A stretch of DNA of 64,000 nucleotides from Cryptomeria japonica (GCF_030272615.1 NC_081412.1:544780370-544844369), one strand, 5' to 3'; positions 47,305 to 59,252 are shown, counted from the first letter of the stretch. The notes: generated by a model from the letters alone, not told the origin. Numbers and translations are program-made.

Positions 47305-50300
47305 CTATGACGAATCTTGGGTAGAAACCTCAACCTGAGATTTCTTCTTTGGCTTTATCATGGCTTGCCACCTGTCCACCTCTTTGTCTGTTGGCCAACT
47401 GAATGCCTTTACCTCTTCCAACTTTGCAACTAAATCTATCCATGTGGCATCTATAGCTACCCTGGACTCAACAATAAACTTTGCATGGTCAACCTCAACC
47501 TTGAACAGTGAATCAAGCAAACCGTTAAGGAAATCAGCATCAACCTATTCATTTACATGCTTGATTATTTCTTCTTGCTCTAGAATCAAATCAAATTCAC
47601 TAGTCCAATCAAAAACTCATTTCAAATCTCCATTACTAGCATAAATTGAAGGCACCAATTTATTATAACCTTCCCCAAATGTCTACAATTTTTCATTTAT
47701 AAGCACATCCTTCCCTGTGAAAAATGCATAAGCTGCATTCATTACCTCCACCATGTCTTTAGTGTCACTGATCTTGGGAGGGAACTCATCACTATAAAAT
47801 ATTGCAGTATCTAGCTTATCCATTAATCTGCTTCTTCCTGACCAAACATTGAACAAAGGTCCAAGAAAAGTGACAGCCTCAGAGGATGTTTTGCTTGCCT
47901 CTTTCAAAGAAATGTGCAAATCATGCACAACCATCAATTTTTCTTTCAATACACTAATCTTGTGTTTCAGAATTCCTAACACAACAGAGATAGCCTTGAC
48001 ATTTTGTTCCTTTTCAAGCTTTTCAATTTTCCCTGTGTATTCCTCCATTTTTGTTGTCACATCAGTTGGTATTCCTTGTACTTGTTCTGTAATCTGTATT
48101 GGAGGGGGCTCATTTGCAATTTTTTCTTTCAACTCCACTAACTCTTCCTCCAGAGTGCCCTTCTTCATCAGTGTCTCTTCATATTTTTTAGACAAGCCAA
48201 TCAATTGGGTATATGTTTATGTGTATCTTCTTGACAAATCCTCTATTTTTGATAAATTCATGAAAGAAACTTGAGTCAAAAATGAGCCAATCTCTGTGTC
48301 AGTTGTGTTCTGCAAGTTCTAGATTATTCTATCAGCTTTCTTTTCTACTTGGATATTTAGAAGGTGGGGCTTTTGAGTGGAAGGGGCCAAAGACCAAGCA
48401 GCAAGTGTCTTTGACTTACGATTAAATCCTGATCCTCTAATTACATCTCCAATTTCAAATTCAGTTCTAAACATTGGGTCCTCTTCCTTCCTAATCTGAT
48501 CAATAATAAAAATAGACTGGATATCCCAATCAGGCATCATAATCATACCAGTACTCTTTATCAATTGTCTTGCTTGTTCCACAGATATTTCCTCCCTGTT
48601 AGGATCATATTCCTGCAGTGCCTTGATGATCTCCTCTTTATTTTTTTCATTTGCTTCCTCTATGATCAGATTTTGTTTTAATTGATTTTGTTTCAACCTT
48701 GTCAAAAAACTTTTAAATTCATCTAACTTAATAAATTCATCATCTTTCATGAACTCATTTGACAACATCATACGCTCATCAAAGCCTTGAGCAAGGGCTT
48801 CATTTGTTTCTCCCTATTTTTCATTCTGCCCTGCTTCTCTGAGATGTGTCCTTATTTGATGAAAGTAGTGTCCTCATTCTGTAACAATTTCTCTAGTAGG
48901 GTCTCTCCTCACAATTGTACCGCCCTCAGTGGTTTTTTGTTTCTTTGCAGTTGGCACTCAGGTAGATTGAACTTCATCCCCACTCTCTACATCATCAGCA
49001 TACACACTAAGTGGCCTCTTGCCATGTGAAGAATGTCCATCTTGGGGGTCTTGCTGCTGAGTAGGCACTTTTGGAATTTGAGGCCTTTATTCTATTAGAG
49101 TTTCATATAAACTTAGCATTTTGTTAATCCTCTCCAGCTATGGGCTATCAGGGCAGAAACCTGAGAAACTAGGGTCAACAACCTTCAATTCTACTTCAAC
49201 TCTCATCAATTTTTTCCATTTTCTTCTCTTTTCTTGTACTTCATCTTTTCTCAGCAAATTTCTAACCACATCTTCATCAGCCAATGGTTCATGGTCCTTT
49301 ATTGCGGCCCAAGGTGTCATTTTTGGTATTGCAACTTTAATAAATTGTTCTGGATCACAGAATCTAGACACAGCATTAACCAGCCTATACTGTTTAAGGA
49401 AATTGTTTACTTCATCAAAGGCACTCCTACCAATGGTAAAATCAGATGCAACCCAAAGCCTAGGAAGAAGAGAACCCTTCTTGTATTTATAAGCGTATTC
49501 TTTTTCAACTAGGGTCAATTGCCAAATAAACTCCATAAAAGCAATCCTAATTGGAACAAATTTTGGTAAAATATGGGGAGGCTGAGGACACCCATAGACT
49601 CTCATCATAGTAAAGTTATCAAAAAAATAAAAGTCCCCCCAGTTATGTGAAATAGACCAGTTTAGAACAAACTGGTAAGGTCTCAAAACTCTCTTAACAT
49701 TAATTGACAGTCGTTCCCTATTTATTCCTAGCATTTCCATAATTGGCAAAACAATCCAATTTTTAAAGAAAAGGAAAGAAGAATGGGGAGAACTACTGTC
49801 CCAAACCTGGGTCCATCCTTTTATTGGCATTAAGACACCAAATTCTTCTTTGAAAAGCTCCAAATCTTTATCCACGAACTCAACATTATAGAACAAGATT
49901 AAGTGCATCAACAATGAATAATGCTTGAATGTAGGGCTGGGTGCACCACTTTGAATTTCAAATAGAGCATTATGAATGTGTTCAACCACATAGCCCACAT
50001 TATCATAATATTTGTCAACATTTGGGTGTTGAATGTCCATAGCCATCATCAGGAATTCAGCTGACCTTGTTGAATCTCCATCAAAACCCAACACTCTGCA
50101 TAATCCATAGATTGTACATTGCATATAATGGTAGAAAGGTGTGATGTCAAATGGTGGTTCGATACTCTCTGGAATTATAATTGGCTTCCTATTCACTCTT
50201 AGGCATGTATCTGGGGATTGCATGCTTCTTGATAACACCTTTGTACTTGTCATAATCCTCTACAATCTGCTCCAAATCTATATTTGTACATGCAGCACCA

Positions 50301-50806
50301 GTAATCTAGAAAGCTTCAACAAAGCTAGCTCTATTAATTGAAACTAGGGCAGACTGGTTCTTTCTTCTGATTACTCTAGATATTGGGCAATAGCATTTAG
50401 CCAACTCTTTGATCAAATCCACATCAACATACACATTTGGCACAATTAACTTTGTCATATTTAAATCCCAAGGGTTTGACATCGGGACACCCTTAACCCT
50501 ATTTTTTTTTAAATAATGAAACAAAGTAGAACCAGTCATATTAAGCATGGTAGGGTTTCTACAATGGCTCCATAAATCTCTCCATGCCAAATGATTTGTA
50601 TTCAACGCAATGGAAGTCCCTGGCATCAAATCTACAAATTCATCTTTGTATTTCTTAACCATCGTTTCCTCAGTGGCACTGGCCTTGAAACCTCTAGGTC
50701 CTCCTGCTCCACTTGTCGTGGCCTTGGGCTTGGACTTGGGCTTGGGCTTGGGCTTGGGCTTGGGCTTGGGCTTGGAACCTCCAGTACCACTCATCGCCTG
50801 GCTCAT
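47305..50806 (-). pseudogene. Long passenger ORF of the hAT, unknown function, with Lys-Pro repeat and coiled coil
   Basis: I do not recognise this protein. It starts MSQAMSGTGGSK followed by a run of Lys-Pro dipeptides (50717-50775) and a basic Ser/Thr/Gly linker. A globular part follows (AWRDLWSHCRNPTMLNMTGS, PISRVIRRKNQSALVSINRAS). After one frame change near 50200 a single frame runs for about 980 codons. It includes ITPFYHYMQCTIYGLCRVLG, FYNVEFVDKDLELFKEEFG, ISHNWGDFYFFDNFTMMRVYG, a charged linker, a long heptad-type coiled coil (about 48200-47950; LVELKEKIANE, KIEKLEKEQN) and a C-terminal helical part. Ten in-frame stops interrupt it without further frameshifts. Total length would be about 1160 residues. 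It lies downstream of the transposase on the same strand. It could be an accessory hAT gene or a captured host gene. Confidence 0.6.
50717..50775 (+). repeat. GGGCTT microsatellite encoding the Lys-Pro run
   Basis: A nearly perfect GGGCTT hexamer repeat of about ten units lies in the start of the passenger ORF; on the coding strand it encodes (Lys-Pro)n. Such a repeat is prone to length change. Confidence 0.85.
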
Positions 50807-50939
50807 TTTAGCTACAGGAGAAAAACTTGACCAATTTTTTGAAATTTTCTCACACCCAACACTGTGAATTCTCCAACATTATTGCAGAGCTCAATTCACT
50901 GGATTACCTCAAAGATAGAATGCATTAATGCAATTATAC

Positions 50940-52560
50940 AAAACCTCATCTCGATCATGCAATTTATGGTATTTACTATTTGGGCATCACCACTTCTCTC
51001 AAGTCTCAAGTCTCAAGTCTCAAGTCTCATTAATTGCCACACTTTCATGAACTAGCTACTGTGGCATTAATTCAAACTTCAAACTGAAGTACTCAAGTGA
51101 AATTTGAATTCATGCCCTTCTATTTGATTGGTGATTGGCATTCAAAACTTTTACAGAACCTAGCAAACAAGTCCGTGTGTTAGCAAGTTAGCGACAATGC
51201 TACCAAATCTTCTTAATCGCAAGCTCACAACCCCTTTTATGAATCCTTAAAGAATCTTGCGAGTGAGCGATAGCTGTTGATCTAACAAAACAACTTATTT
51301 CATCGCAAGCTTGTAACTAGAAACTTAACTTCACTTAAACCCTTGCGATCCTGCGACAATAAGACACTTAACCGCCATTGCATGCTCGCAACACTTTTTG
51401 ACTTAAGACTTATAAACCTGGGAGCATGCGATGACCACAAAATCAGACCAAAACTTACCTGTCGCGAGATCGCAACTTAAAATGCTAAACAACTTCAAAA
51501 CCTACGAGCAAGCGACTTAACCGCATCGCATGATCACAAATTAAAATGACTTAACCGCGAACACCTCACGACCTTGTCATAACATAAAATCACACTGAGT
51601 CGCAAACATAAAATGGTATTTGGGTGCCATCACTTCTCTCAAGTCTCATTAACTGCCACACTTGCATGAACTAGCTAGTGTGGCATTAATTCAATTAAAC
51701 TGATAGAATGCATTAATGCAATTGTACAAATGTCAAAATATTAGCTCGATCATGTCAAAACTTTTATAGAACCCGACAAACAAGTCCACGTGTCAATCCC
51801 CATCTTTAATCGCACACTCTCAACTAGTTATAATGATTAGGAAAGGAACCGGCGAGTTAGTGACAATGCTACCAAATCCTCTTAATCGTAAGCTCGCAAG
51901 CCCTTTTACGAATCCTCAAAGAATCTCATGAGTGAGCGATAGCTGTTGATCTTCGTCAAGCCCTTTAGTCGCAACCTCGCAACAACATTTGTAATATTCT
52001 TTCTTTACATATGAGCTGGCAACCACTGCAAGTCTAACAAAATAACTTATTTCATCGCAAGCTCACAACTCGAAACTTAACTTGACTTAAACCCTTGTGA
52101 TCCCAAGATAACAAGGCACTTAACTGCCATTGCATTCTCGCAACACTTTTTGATTTAAGACTTACAAACCTACGAGCATGTGATGACCACAAAATCAGAC
52201 CAAAACTTACCTGTCGCCAGATCGCAACTTAAAATGCTAAACAACTTCAAAACCTGCGAGCAAGCGATGAAACCAACTAAGTTGTGATACCAACTACATT
52301 GCATGATCACAAATTAAAATGACTTAACCATGAACACCTCACGACCATGCAACAACATAAAATCACACCCAGTAACAACCTCGCAACATAAAATGGTCAA
52401 GTGCAAAACATCTTGCGGGGTAGTGACAACTAAAATCTCCCAGTACTCGCAAGCTCACGACTTAAACTGACTTGATGATAAAGGACCTATGAGCTAGCGA
52501 TAACCATTAAACATGTTTGACCAACCATTTGACCACACTTGACATTGACATGGACAAATA
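50940..52560. repeat. Duplicated array between passenger ORF and transposase
   Basis: Two diverged direct copies, about 50940-51600 and 51605-52400. Shared landmarks are CACTTCTCTCAAGTCTCATTAA (near 51010 and 51632), CTTATTTCATCGCAAGCT (51293 and 52046) and ACCACAAAATCAGACCAAAAC (51434 and 52189). The first copy contains a short CAAGTCT repeat (51000-51030). Both are full of GCGAGC/GCTCGC and ATGCTAA motifs shared with 44690-45420. Confidence 0.8.
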
Positions 52561-53006
52561 AATAGAGGAGAACTCATATTTTCAACGCATGACAACTTTG
52601 GTTTACTAGCCAACTAAGACAAAAAACAAACACAAAACCCTAATTGCCATGAACATCATTTTAAGCATTTAATGTAGAATAGTAGAATGGTTCTAACAAT
52701 AACAGTTATGCAATATGAATAATTTTATGGATCTTGTGACACAAATTGTTGCATTTCATGTTCAACATGTTACATAATGTGGAACCAAATACCAATTTAT
52801 TAATAATTCAATTGTTTAATAATAATTCAAATTCACAATTAAAAATATGAAATAAGTATCCGTTCTACTTCTGATTAACAAATTCAAGGAATACAATATC
52901 AAAAATCATCAATGACAACTATAGTATTGCAATTTTGCAAATTGAAATTGTAATATGACTCAAGAACTGTAGTATAATTATAAATACCTATAAACTGACT
53001 GCTAAT
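52561..53006. other. AT-rich region downstream of the hAT transposase
   Basis: No gene seen. This is likely the 3' untranslated region of the transposase gene, which is read from right to left. Confidence 0.45.
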
Positions 53007-55646
53007 TCACTTCAATGACTCAGTCTGATTGTCTGAGGCTTCTATATCCCAAATGGACTCAAGATCCAGAAACTGACTAGTACTAACAAGTTCATCTTCA
53101 CTTTGAGTCGGGTATTCAAAAATGTCTTCATCTTCATGTTGACTTTGAATCTGTGATCCATCATATTCATTTGTCTCAGCACTAGCACTAGCAGTAGCAC
53201 CACCAGCCTTTAAAGTGTTGAACACCCCTCGTCTTTCACGCATGGAATTCCAGATTGCCAGTGCCCTATCATATGGAAAATCTCTAACATTATACTGGGT
53301 TACAAACAACCTCAAGCAAGTTTCCAAATTCTTTTCTAATTTGTTTATGATCTTTGATTTCAAAAGCCCTAATGCACTAAAAACTCTCTAATATTCCACC
53401 GACCCCAATATCATTGGTTGACATAAATCAACAAGTTTCAAATATTCTGGTATTGTAATACGCAATGCTTCACTTTGATCTATCCTTTTCCAAAGCCTTG
53501 TGATTGATCTAGGTTCAAATGGATTCTCCAATTTAACCAGCTGTTGTTTCATAACCAATGCAAATTGTTTACATTGTTTTCTGAGATGATCTGAATTTAA
53601 AATTCCTTCTATTGGTTGTCCATTGCAATATGCATCTTTTGAAAATGTCAATATCAATTCCTCTAGTTTTTTATGAAACATCTTTGCATCATTTGGATTA
53701 TCTCCAATTGAATGCCAAAATTGAGGATACACACAACCCATGGCTTCAAGTATTTCTTCTCAAGGGAATCTTTCACGAATCTCAGTTGAAAGTTCATATG
53801 CAATAGACTTCAAATTATCACTAACAGATTTAACAATCCTGTCAAAATATTCCTTTTTAACTGGTAGTGCTCTGCCTCGATTGCTCATCTTAGATTGGTG
53901 TATTGGTATCTAAAATCCTTTTACAAAGACACATAACTCATTTTACATATTTCTATCTTGGGCTTTCTTAACAAGTTTTTTCATTGAATCCAGCATGGGG
54001 AGAAGACTAGCTAAAGTTAATAGAGTCTCTATATCACTTAACTTATGTAAGAGATCAGGAGCTTTGTCTAATGTGAGACATTGCTCATACACTAGTCTGA
54101 TCAAGGATTGATATTCTATTAGAACTCATTCTATTGGTCCATGCAAGGAGATCCATCTGGTCCCAACATCCCTGAGAAGCTTGTTTCCTCCTATTACTCC
54201 CTCAACAAAAATCTAAAATTCTACAAAACGTTTAGGACTTCAGCAGAAGTATGAGTGGAGCTCATGGACCAGATCTTCAACTTTTGACACTGTAGGGAAA
54301 TTGCTTACAATTCTATATGCTAAATTCATTTGATGGGCCATGTAGTGAATGCCAACCATGTATGGTGCAATACTAGTTTGTAATCTTGTGCAAAGACCGG
54401 TCCTTTGACCTTGCATTACTATAACTCCATCAACTCCAACACACACCAACTTCTTGGCAATTGTCAAGTCATCCATACCAGCAATTTCATTCAAATCTTT
54501 CCTAACTTCCAAATATAAATTTTCTGCTATTGAATTGCCCCTCATTTTACGAACACAGAGTAGATGAGCTCGGCGGATGTGTTCTTTTATGGTATACACA
54601 TGCATACAAACCCAAGTAGTTTTATCTACTGCAGTAACTTCATCTATGGATAATGAAATGAAATTTGACTCTTTTACACTCTCTTGTAAATTTTGCTTTT
54701 CCACCTCAGGGAGACAGTTTGCCATTTCCCATCCAGCATTTATTGACCAATGTGACATAGGATAGTGAGGAACATTCAAAAAAGATAATAAATTACTAAA
54801 TTCTGGGAAATATTTCATAGGACGCCCTCTCGACATAATATGAAAAACAAAACTCATCTTAACAGTCTTTGCTAGGTTTGCATCTTTCACTGCATGTTCA
54901 AGCCCAACCTTGATTGTATTTCCAAATCCACTATTATGAATCAGTGTCATTTTGTGGTTATGCTCCTCATATTCCGTGGCATACTTAACATGAAGACGTT
55001 CTTCCTTTGATTTCCATCTTACTACTCGTGTTTCATTTCTGTCTATGATCTATTTTTCATAAAGCTTACCAATATACTTTTCTATGGTGTCAAGCTTTAG
55101 CTGCATCTTCTTCTCTCTTTTAGTTTTCTAGCTACAAATCTTACACCTACATTCTATTGGTTGTTCATCATTGTTTGGGACCGGTTCAATGAATGGGTAC
55201 TTTGCTACCGAATCAATCTTAAAACTCCTTGTCATCTCCCACTCTCACCCCAGTTTTACTTTCCTTTTTCTTTTCTTCCTACCAACATCATCTTCAGTAC
55301 TAACATTTGCATTCACCAATGGTATCTCATTGTGTGTATCCCTTAGAACATCTTCTACCGTGTCGGTATTTTCATCCTCATTTGATGCATTTAACTCAAT
55401 GACAATCCCACCTTGTGGTGGTGGTGAGCTACTGTGAATGAGTTCTACAATTGCAGAGGTTGATGGACTAGAAAATTTACCAATTCCAAAAAAAGACTTT
55501 ATGGTACTATCTTTAAGTTGAAGTTTTGGGCATTTTGATGGCCTCCCAATCCCTTCAGTTTCACTACCCTAAGGAGTCTTACCCTTGTCTGACATCCCAA
55601 TCCCTTCACCACCCTGAGGAGTCTCACCCATGTCTGACTGTGACAT
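53007..55646 (-). pseudogene. hAT transposase, disabled by stops
   Basis: One reading frame of about 880 codons starting MSQSDMGETPQGGEG (ATG at 55646). An acidic N terminus is followed by a basic RKKRKRK stretch and a zinc-binding-like ECRCKIC segment (near residue 165). The core has GRPMKYFPEFSNLLSFLNVP, FISLSIDEVTAVDKTTWVCM, VCVGVDGVIVMQGQRTGL and the hAT signature LLRDVGTRWISLHGPIE. The C-terminal dimerisation region reads RVFSALGLLKSKIINKLEKN and FPYDRALAIWNSM. It looks like the DUF4371/ZMYM1-related branch of hAT. About eleven in-frame stops interrupt it, yet I see no frameshift. One stop is telling: the protein has a repeated TPQG motif whose second copy reads TP-stop-G, TAG where the first has CAG. 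Confidence 0.87.
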
Positions 55647-55659
55647 CTTGAGTTTTGAC

Positions 55660-55960
55660 CTCTCACTACGAATTAAAAGTTAAAACTAATACTATCAAGT
55701 ATGAAGAAATGATTACTCACCTTTATGCCTTCTCAATTCTCTGAATCAGGAATCAGGAATGAATGCCTGGGCCTGTGTTGCAGGATTGTAACTCTGGCCC
55801 TCTGCCCTACAATGAGCTTTGACTTTCCAACTCAATTTGTGGAATGCGAATCGAGACTCAAGACTCTGAGAGCTCCCAATTTACTAATCAGACATGAATA
55901 AATTGTAACAAAGAGTGTAAGAAATAGTGTATTTATAGCAATCCATGATTGCATTTTTGG
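55660..55960. other. Upstream region of the hAT transposase
   Basis: About 300 bp between the transposase start and the subterminal repeats. It probably contains the promoter; I see no clear TATA box on the minus strand that I would defend. Confidence 0.35.
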
Positions 55961-55962
55961 TG

Positions 55963-56390
55963 AATTGTATGGGGCTCGAGCGTCGCAATTGCCAATAAAC
56001 ATTTAATTTAATTGCATTTTTGGCGAATTACGCGGGTGTGCAATGAACATTTAATTTAAGCGGGGCAAAATAGGTCCTCGAATGCTTATAATGTTCTAAT
56101 TGATATTGGTGAATTTGGCCGATGCATGTAATGAACATTTAATTTACCATTGGCGAATTAGGTTCTGGGTATGTGGTCAATTTACTATTGCTGGCGAATA
56201 GCGGAGGTGATCTAATACCCATGTCTGAGTGATTCCAGGTGAATATTATGGGCATGCACATCGATGGTGTGTGGTCAATGGCGAAGCCAATTTCTACAGT
56301 GTGTCATTAACCCCAAAATTCTGGGCGATTTGACCACAATGGTGCCCAAGACTATTCGTACAAAATTCACCAATTGGCGAAGATTCGCCA
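55963..56390 (+). repeat. Subterminal GGCGAATT motif cluster at the right end of the hAT
   Basis: GG(C/T)GAA(T) or GGCGATT occurs about nine times in 430 bp (for example near 55963, 56020, 56153, 56192 and 56375). AATGAACATTTAATTTA is repeated near 55994, 56042 and 56130. This matches the GGCGATT core at the left end. Confidence 0.7.
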
Positions 56391-56405
56391 CTAAAAAACT
56401 CTCTA

Positions 56406-56413
56406 CTTGTCAA
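56406..56413. repeat. Right target-site duplication of the hAT
   Basis: CTTGTCAA pairs with CTTGTCGA at 44225-44232 (7 of 8). LINE RT sequence resumes immediately. Confidence 0.85.
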
Positions 56414-57691
56414 AGAGAAGAAACCATGGGATGAGTCATTAACCAGAACAGAGAATTTGGGGGGACAGAGATAGCTCATGACCCAAGTGAGCCATTCCTT
56501 ACAGAAGCCAAATTTATTAAGAACATCAAATAAGAAATCCATGTCCACCATGTCATAATCTTTCACGATGTCCAGTTTTAAAATCATACAGAAGTCCTTG
56601 GTCTTCCTGGTTGTGTGAAGTATTTCATGAGCGACGATGATACCTTCCACAATGGATCTTCCAGGGGCAAACCCGCTTTGTTTATCTGATATGATGTGTT
56701 TAAGGAGGGGCTTCAATTTGTTAGCTATGATCTTTGTTACAATCTTATATACAGTATTGCATAGAGCGATAGGCCTAAAGTCACTCATTTGTTGTGAATT
56801 TTGCTTCTTCGGGATTAGAGTCAAAAAGGTGTGACTGGTGGCCCCTAACATAGTCATCTTCTTTCTTGATTCTTCTACTGTAAGATGTAAATCTCAAGCA
56901 ATGATATCCCAGAAATGATGGAAGAAAGCGGTAGGGAAACCACCTAGGCCAGAAGTCTTATCCAACAGGTGGAAGAATTTGGTGTTTTTATCACCTTCCT
57001 TTAACCATAACTCCCTTGATTTTTGACGCCAGTGGATTTCCTCACATCGAAGCATTTCATTTAGATCAAATTTGAGAGAGTTTTTTTTTATAAATAGATC
57101 CTCAGTCATTCTTGAAGATGTAACAGAGTTAGTTAAGTCTGCCAGTTTAGCCTTAATTCTTAATTTCTCCATATGAATATTCTTGAAATGGCTCTTATTC
57201 CATTCTTTGATCTTGACCTTAATATACTTGAGCTTTTTATTGAGAATGAGAAGTCTCGAATGATTCCCAAAAACAGGTTCATTCCACCAAGCCGTTATAA
57301 GATCATATAGTTCAGGCACCCTGAGCCACATTTTCTCAAATTGGAATAGGGTGCCTCCCTCCGCTTGAGCCAAGGAGACCTCCAGATAGATCGGGTAGTG
57401 ATCTGATCCAGATAAATTAAGTTTGGTTTGACCACTGATAGCACCAGCTAGTGCTAGCATAACATTTTTGGAATTGCACCCCCGTGCATCTTTTGGCTTA
57501 AAATTTGGTTTGCCAATACTCGAATCTGACTTTCCAAAACCTTTTGAAGTACCCTCCAATATAAACTCTAAGTCAGGCTCAAAGTCTTCCTCCCCCTCCA
57601 AGCAAGAGGTTTCAATTTCATCATCTTCTAGTTCAATGCCTATCGAGGAGGAGATCTTCCCTCCCATCTCCCCTATAGTGCCAATCTTCAA
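56414..57691 (-). pseudogene. LINE ORF2, endonuclease remnant and first half of reverse transcriptase
   Basis: The frame reads through the last piece of the endonuclease (LSGSDHYPIYLEV, the SDHxP signature) into the linker (WLRVPELYDLITAWWNEPVFGN, then LWLKEGDKNTKFFH). RT follows: FLTLIPKKQNSQQMSDFRPIAL, NKLKPLLKHIISDKQSGFAPGRSI and MILKLDIVKDYDMVDMDFLF. The N-terminal roughly 200 residues of the endonuclease are absent: sequence like the C-terminal end of ORF1 (ARGCNSKNVMLALAGAI) runs straight into LNLSGSDHYP. The KLDIVKDYD motif has V and D where plant LINEs usually have A and F/Y. The copy stops at the hAT target site. Confidence 0.9.
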
Positions 57692-57715
57692 ACCCTAAGA
57701 GTAAAGATTGCCTTC

Positions 57716-59252
57716 TTAAATTGCTAGTTGATTCCTAGGCACCAAAGGGGAGGGTGGAAGTGAGTCTGCTAACTTGAATTCAATGTCTTCCTGTAGGGAT
57801 TTGGTCTTCTCCAGAAGTGTGAGAAGATCTTGTTGTCTCTCACTTTGACCAGAGGAGGGGGGAGCTATGATCAAATGGGTTTCCTCCGTTAGTGTAACAT
57901 TCTCCTTATCAAGGGTATCGTTGCAAAAGGCTTCCCTAGTATCAACGGCAATGGGAGGTTTCGGTTGCAGATTTACCTCAATAGGAGATTGCATACAGGA
58001 ATAATTTCATTGTATTGTAACCGTAACATCACAACTAATACCGGTATGATCCAAGCAGAACCATTTAGGATAAATATGCAGCTGATCTTCCCTGTCAATC
58101 TTTTGGATCCAGATCTTCCCTGCCCCAATAATTCTGACTTTGTCAGGGATCTTGTTGATTTGAGCTGTGCTAATACAAATTCTGAGAAAGATTCCCCATA
58201 ATTTATCCTCCAAGATTTCATCTGTCGATACAAAGGTACCAAGGTTTTTGCATATATCCTTAATGACATCAATGTGCCAATAATCTGAGGGAATTATATA
58301 GTCTTATCCATACTTTGTTGTCCGGCAATACATATGTTCAAGGATTGAAATTGGGCTGCCAATCAATGATGTGAACATCAATGCTATCTAAGATAAATGG
58401 ACCTTTATTTTTAGCTTGCCATTTCTCTTTATTGCTCATAAATTCAATCATATAGGAATCATTCAAGAGAATATTAATATTAATATCCTTTCCCCATTGC
58501 ACTCTACACCAGATTTCAAAGTTGTCCTTAACTCGCTTTCCACCACCCCACTTGATGAAAAGGCAAGACTCAAGCAAATTTGACCTAGCAGAATTAATTT
58601 TATTCTCATCCAAAAAGATAGTGGGTCTTGAGGTTTTTATTACCGGTTTATGAAAATGGGGTCGCTGAGGTCAAAAGTCAGGGCATCTTTCATGATTCGA
58701 TCGAGGGTTCCAATTTTTAGGATGGAAGCTAGACCTCCAAAACTTGACTTGGTCGTCCCTTGAGTTATCTTGCCTAAAGCACCCATTCCGCTTTTGGAAA
58801 TTACCATGATCAGTTGGGGGAACCAAAAAAGAGTCAGTATGAGGATTGCCTCTCTCGAGTGGTGTATCGGAAGTGTTAGGTACAGGCTGTGCATACCAGT
58901 TTTGGGGGCCCTTGGATGCGGAATGCTTAGCCTTGTGAAACTAGCCTTTGTTATTCCAAATGAAACCATTCGCCTTTCACTTATGCAGGTCAATAGGGCA
59001 CTGGTTACCATTTGAATAAGGATTTCCATAGTTTAACCATAGACTAGAATATTTGATTCCCTGGAACCTATCTGCTTTCCCAGCATTAACCGGTTTCTGG
59101 ACAACATGCAATCCACTTGTCTCAATGGGGAAGGCAATGTCCACTTCATAGCTTCAAGATCCAACCTTCAAAGACTGGGCACCAAAATACCACACATCGG
59201 TAACCCTGCTCTTCTCGCCATCATCGCTCCTGCTGCCATCCAGTGCCGCCAT
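57716..59252 (-). pseudogene. LINE ORF1 (DUF4283-type nucleic-acid-binding protein)
   Basis: The likely start is MAALDGSRSDDGEKSRVTD at 59252, about 50 bp from the LINE 5' end. A broken N-terminal part follows, then a DUF4283-like region: NSARSNLLESCLFIKWGGGK, LNDSYMIEFMSNKEKW, FILDSIDVHIIDWQPNFN, LWGIFLRICISTAQI, KIWIQKIDRE, and a CLDHTGISC stretch in the position of the usual zinc knuckle. The 3' part is Glu/Ser/Pro-rich. Frames shift several times. ORF1 of plant LINEs binds the element RNA. The order ORF1 then ORF2 and the close spacing fit an L1-type element. Confidence 0.78.

Larger units (their letters stand above)
44233..56405 (-). mobile_element. Large hAT DNA transposon (12.2 kb) inserted in the LINE
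   Basis: The left end is CAGGGAAAACTTT and the right end, read inward, TAGAGAGTTTTTT: short degenerate inverted termini with the YAG(G/A)GA start seen in hAT elements. An 8-bp target duplication and an in-frame LINE on either side fix both boundaries. It holds a hAT transposase (53007-55646, minus), a long passenger ORF (47305-50806, minus), and repeat arrays near both ends and between the genes. hAT elements are usually 2.5-5 kb, so this one is very large; the extra length is the passenger ORF plus arrays. Transposase and passenger carry many stops, so it is no longer autonomous. Confidence 0.88.

Noticed and set aside
47305-50806. Treating the passenger ORF as an ordinary host gene.
   Set aside because: It lies wholly within the bounded hAT element and contains about ten in-frame stops.
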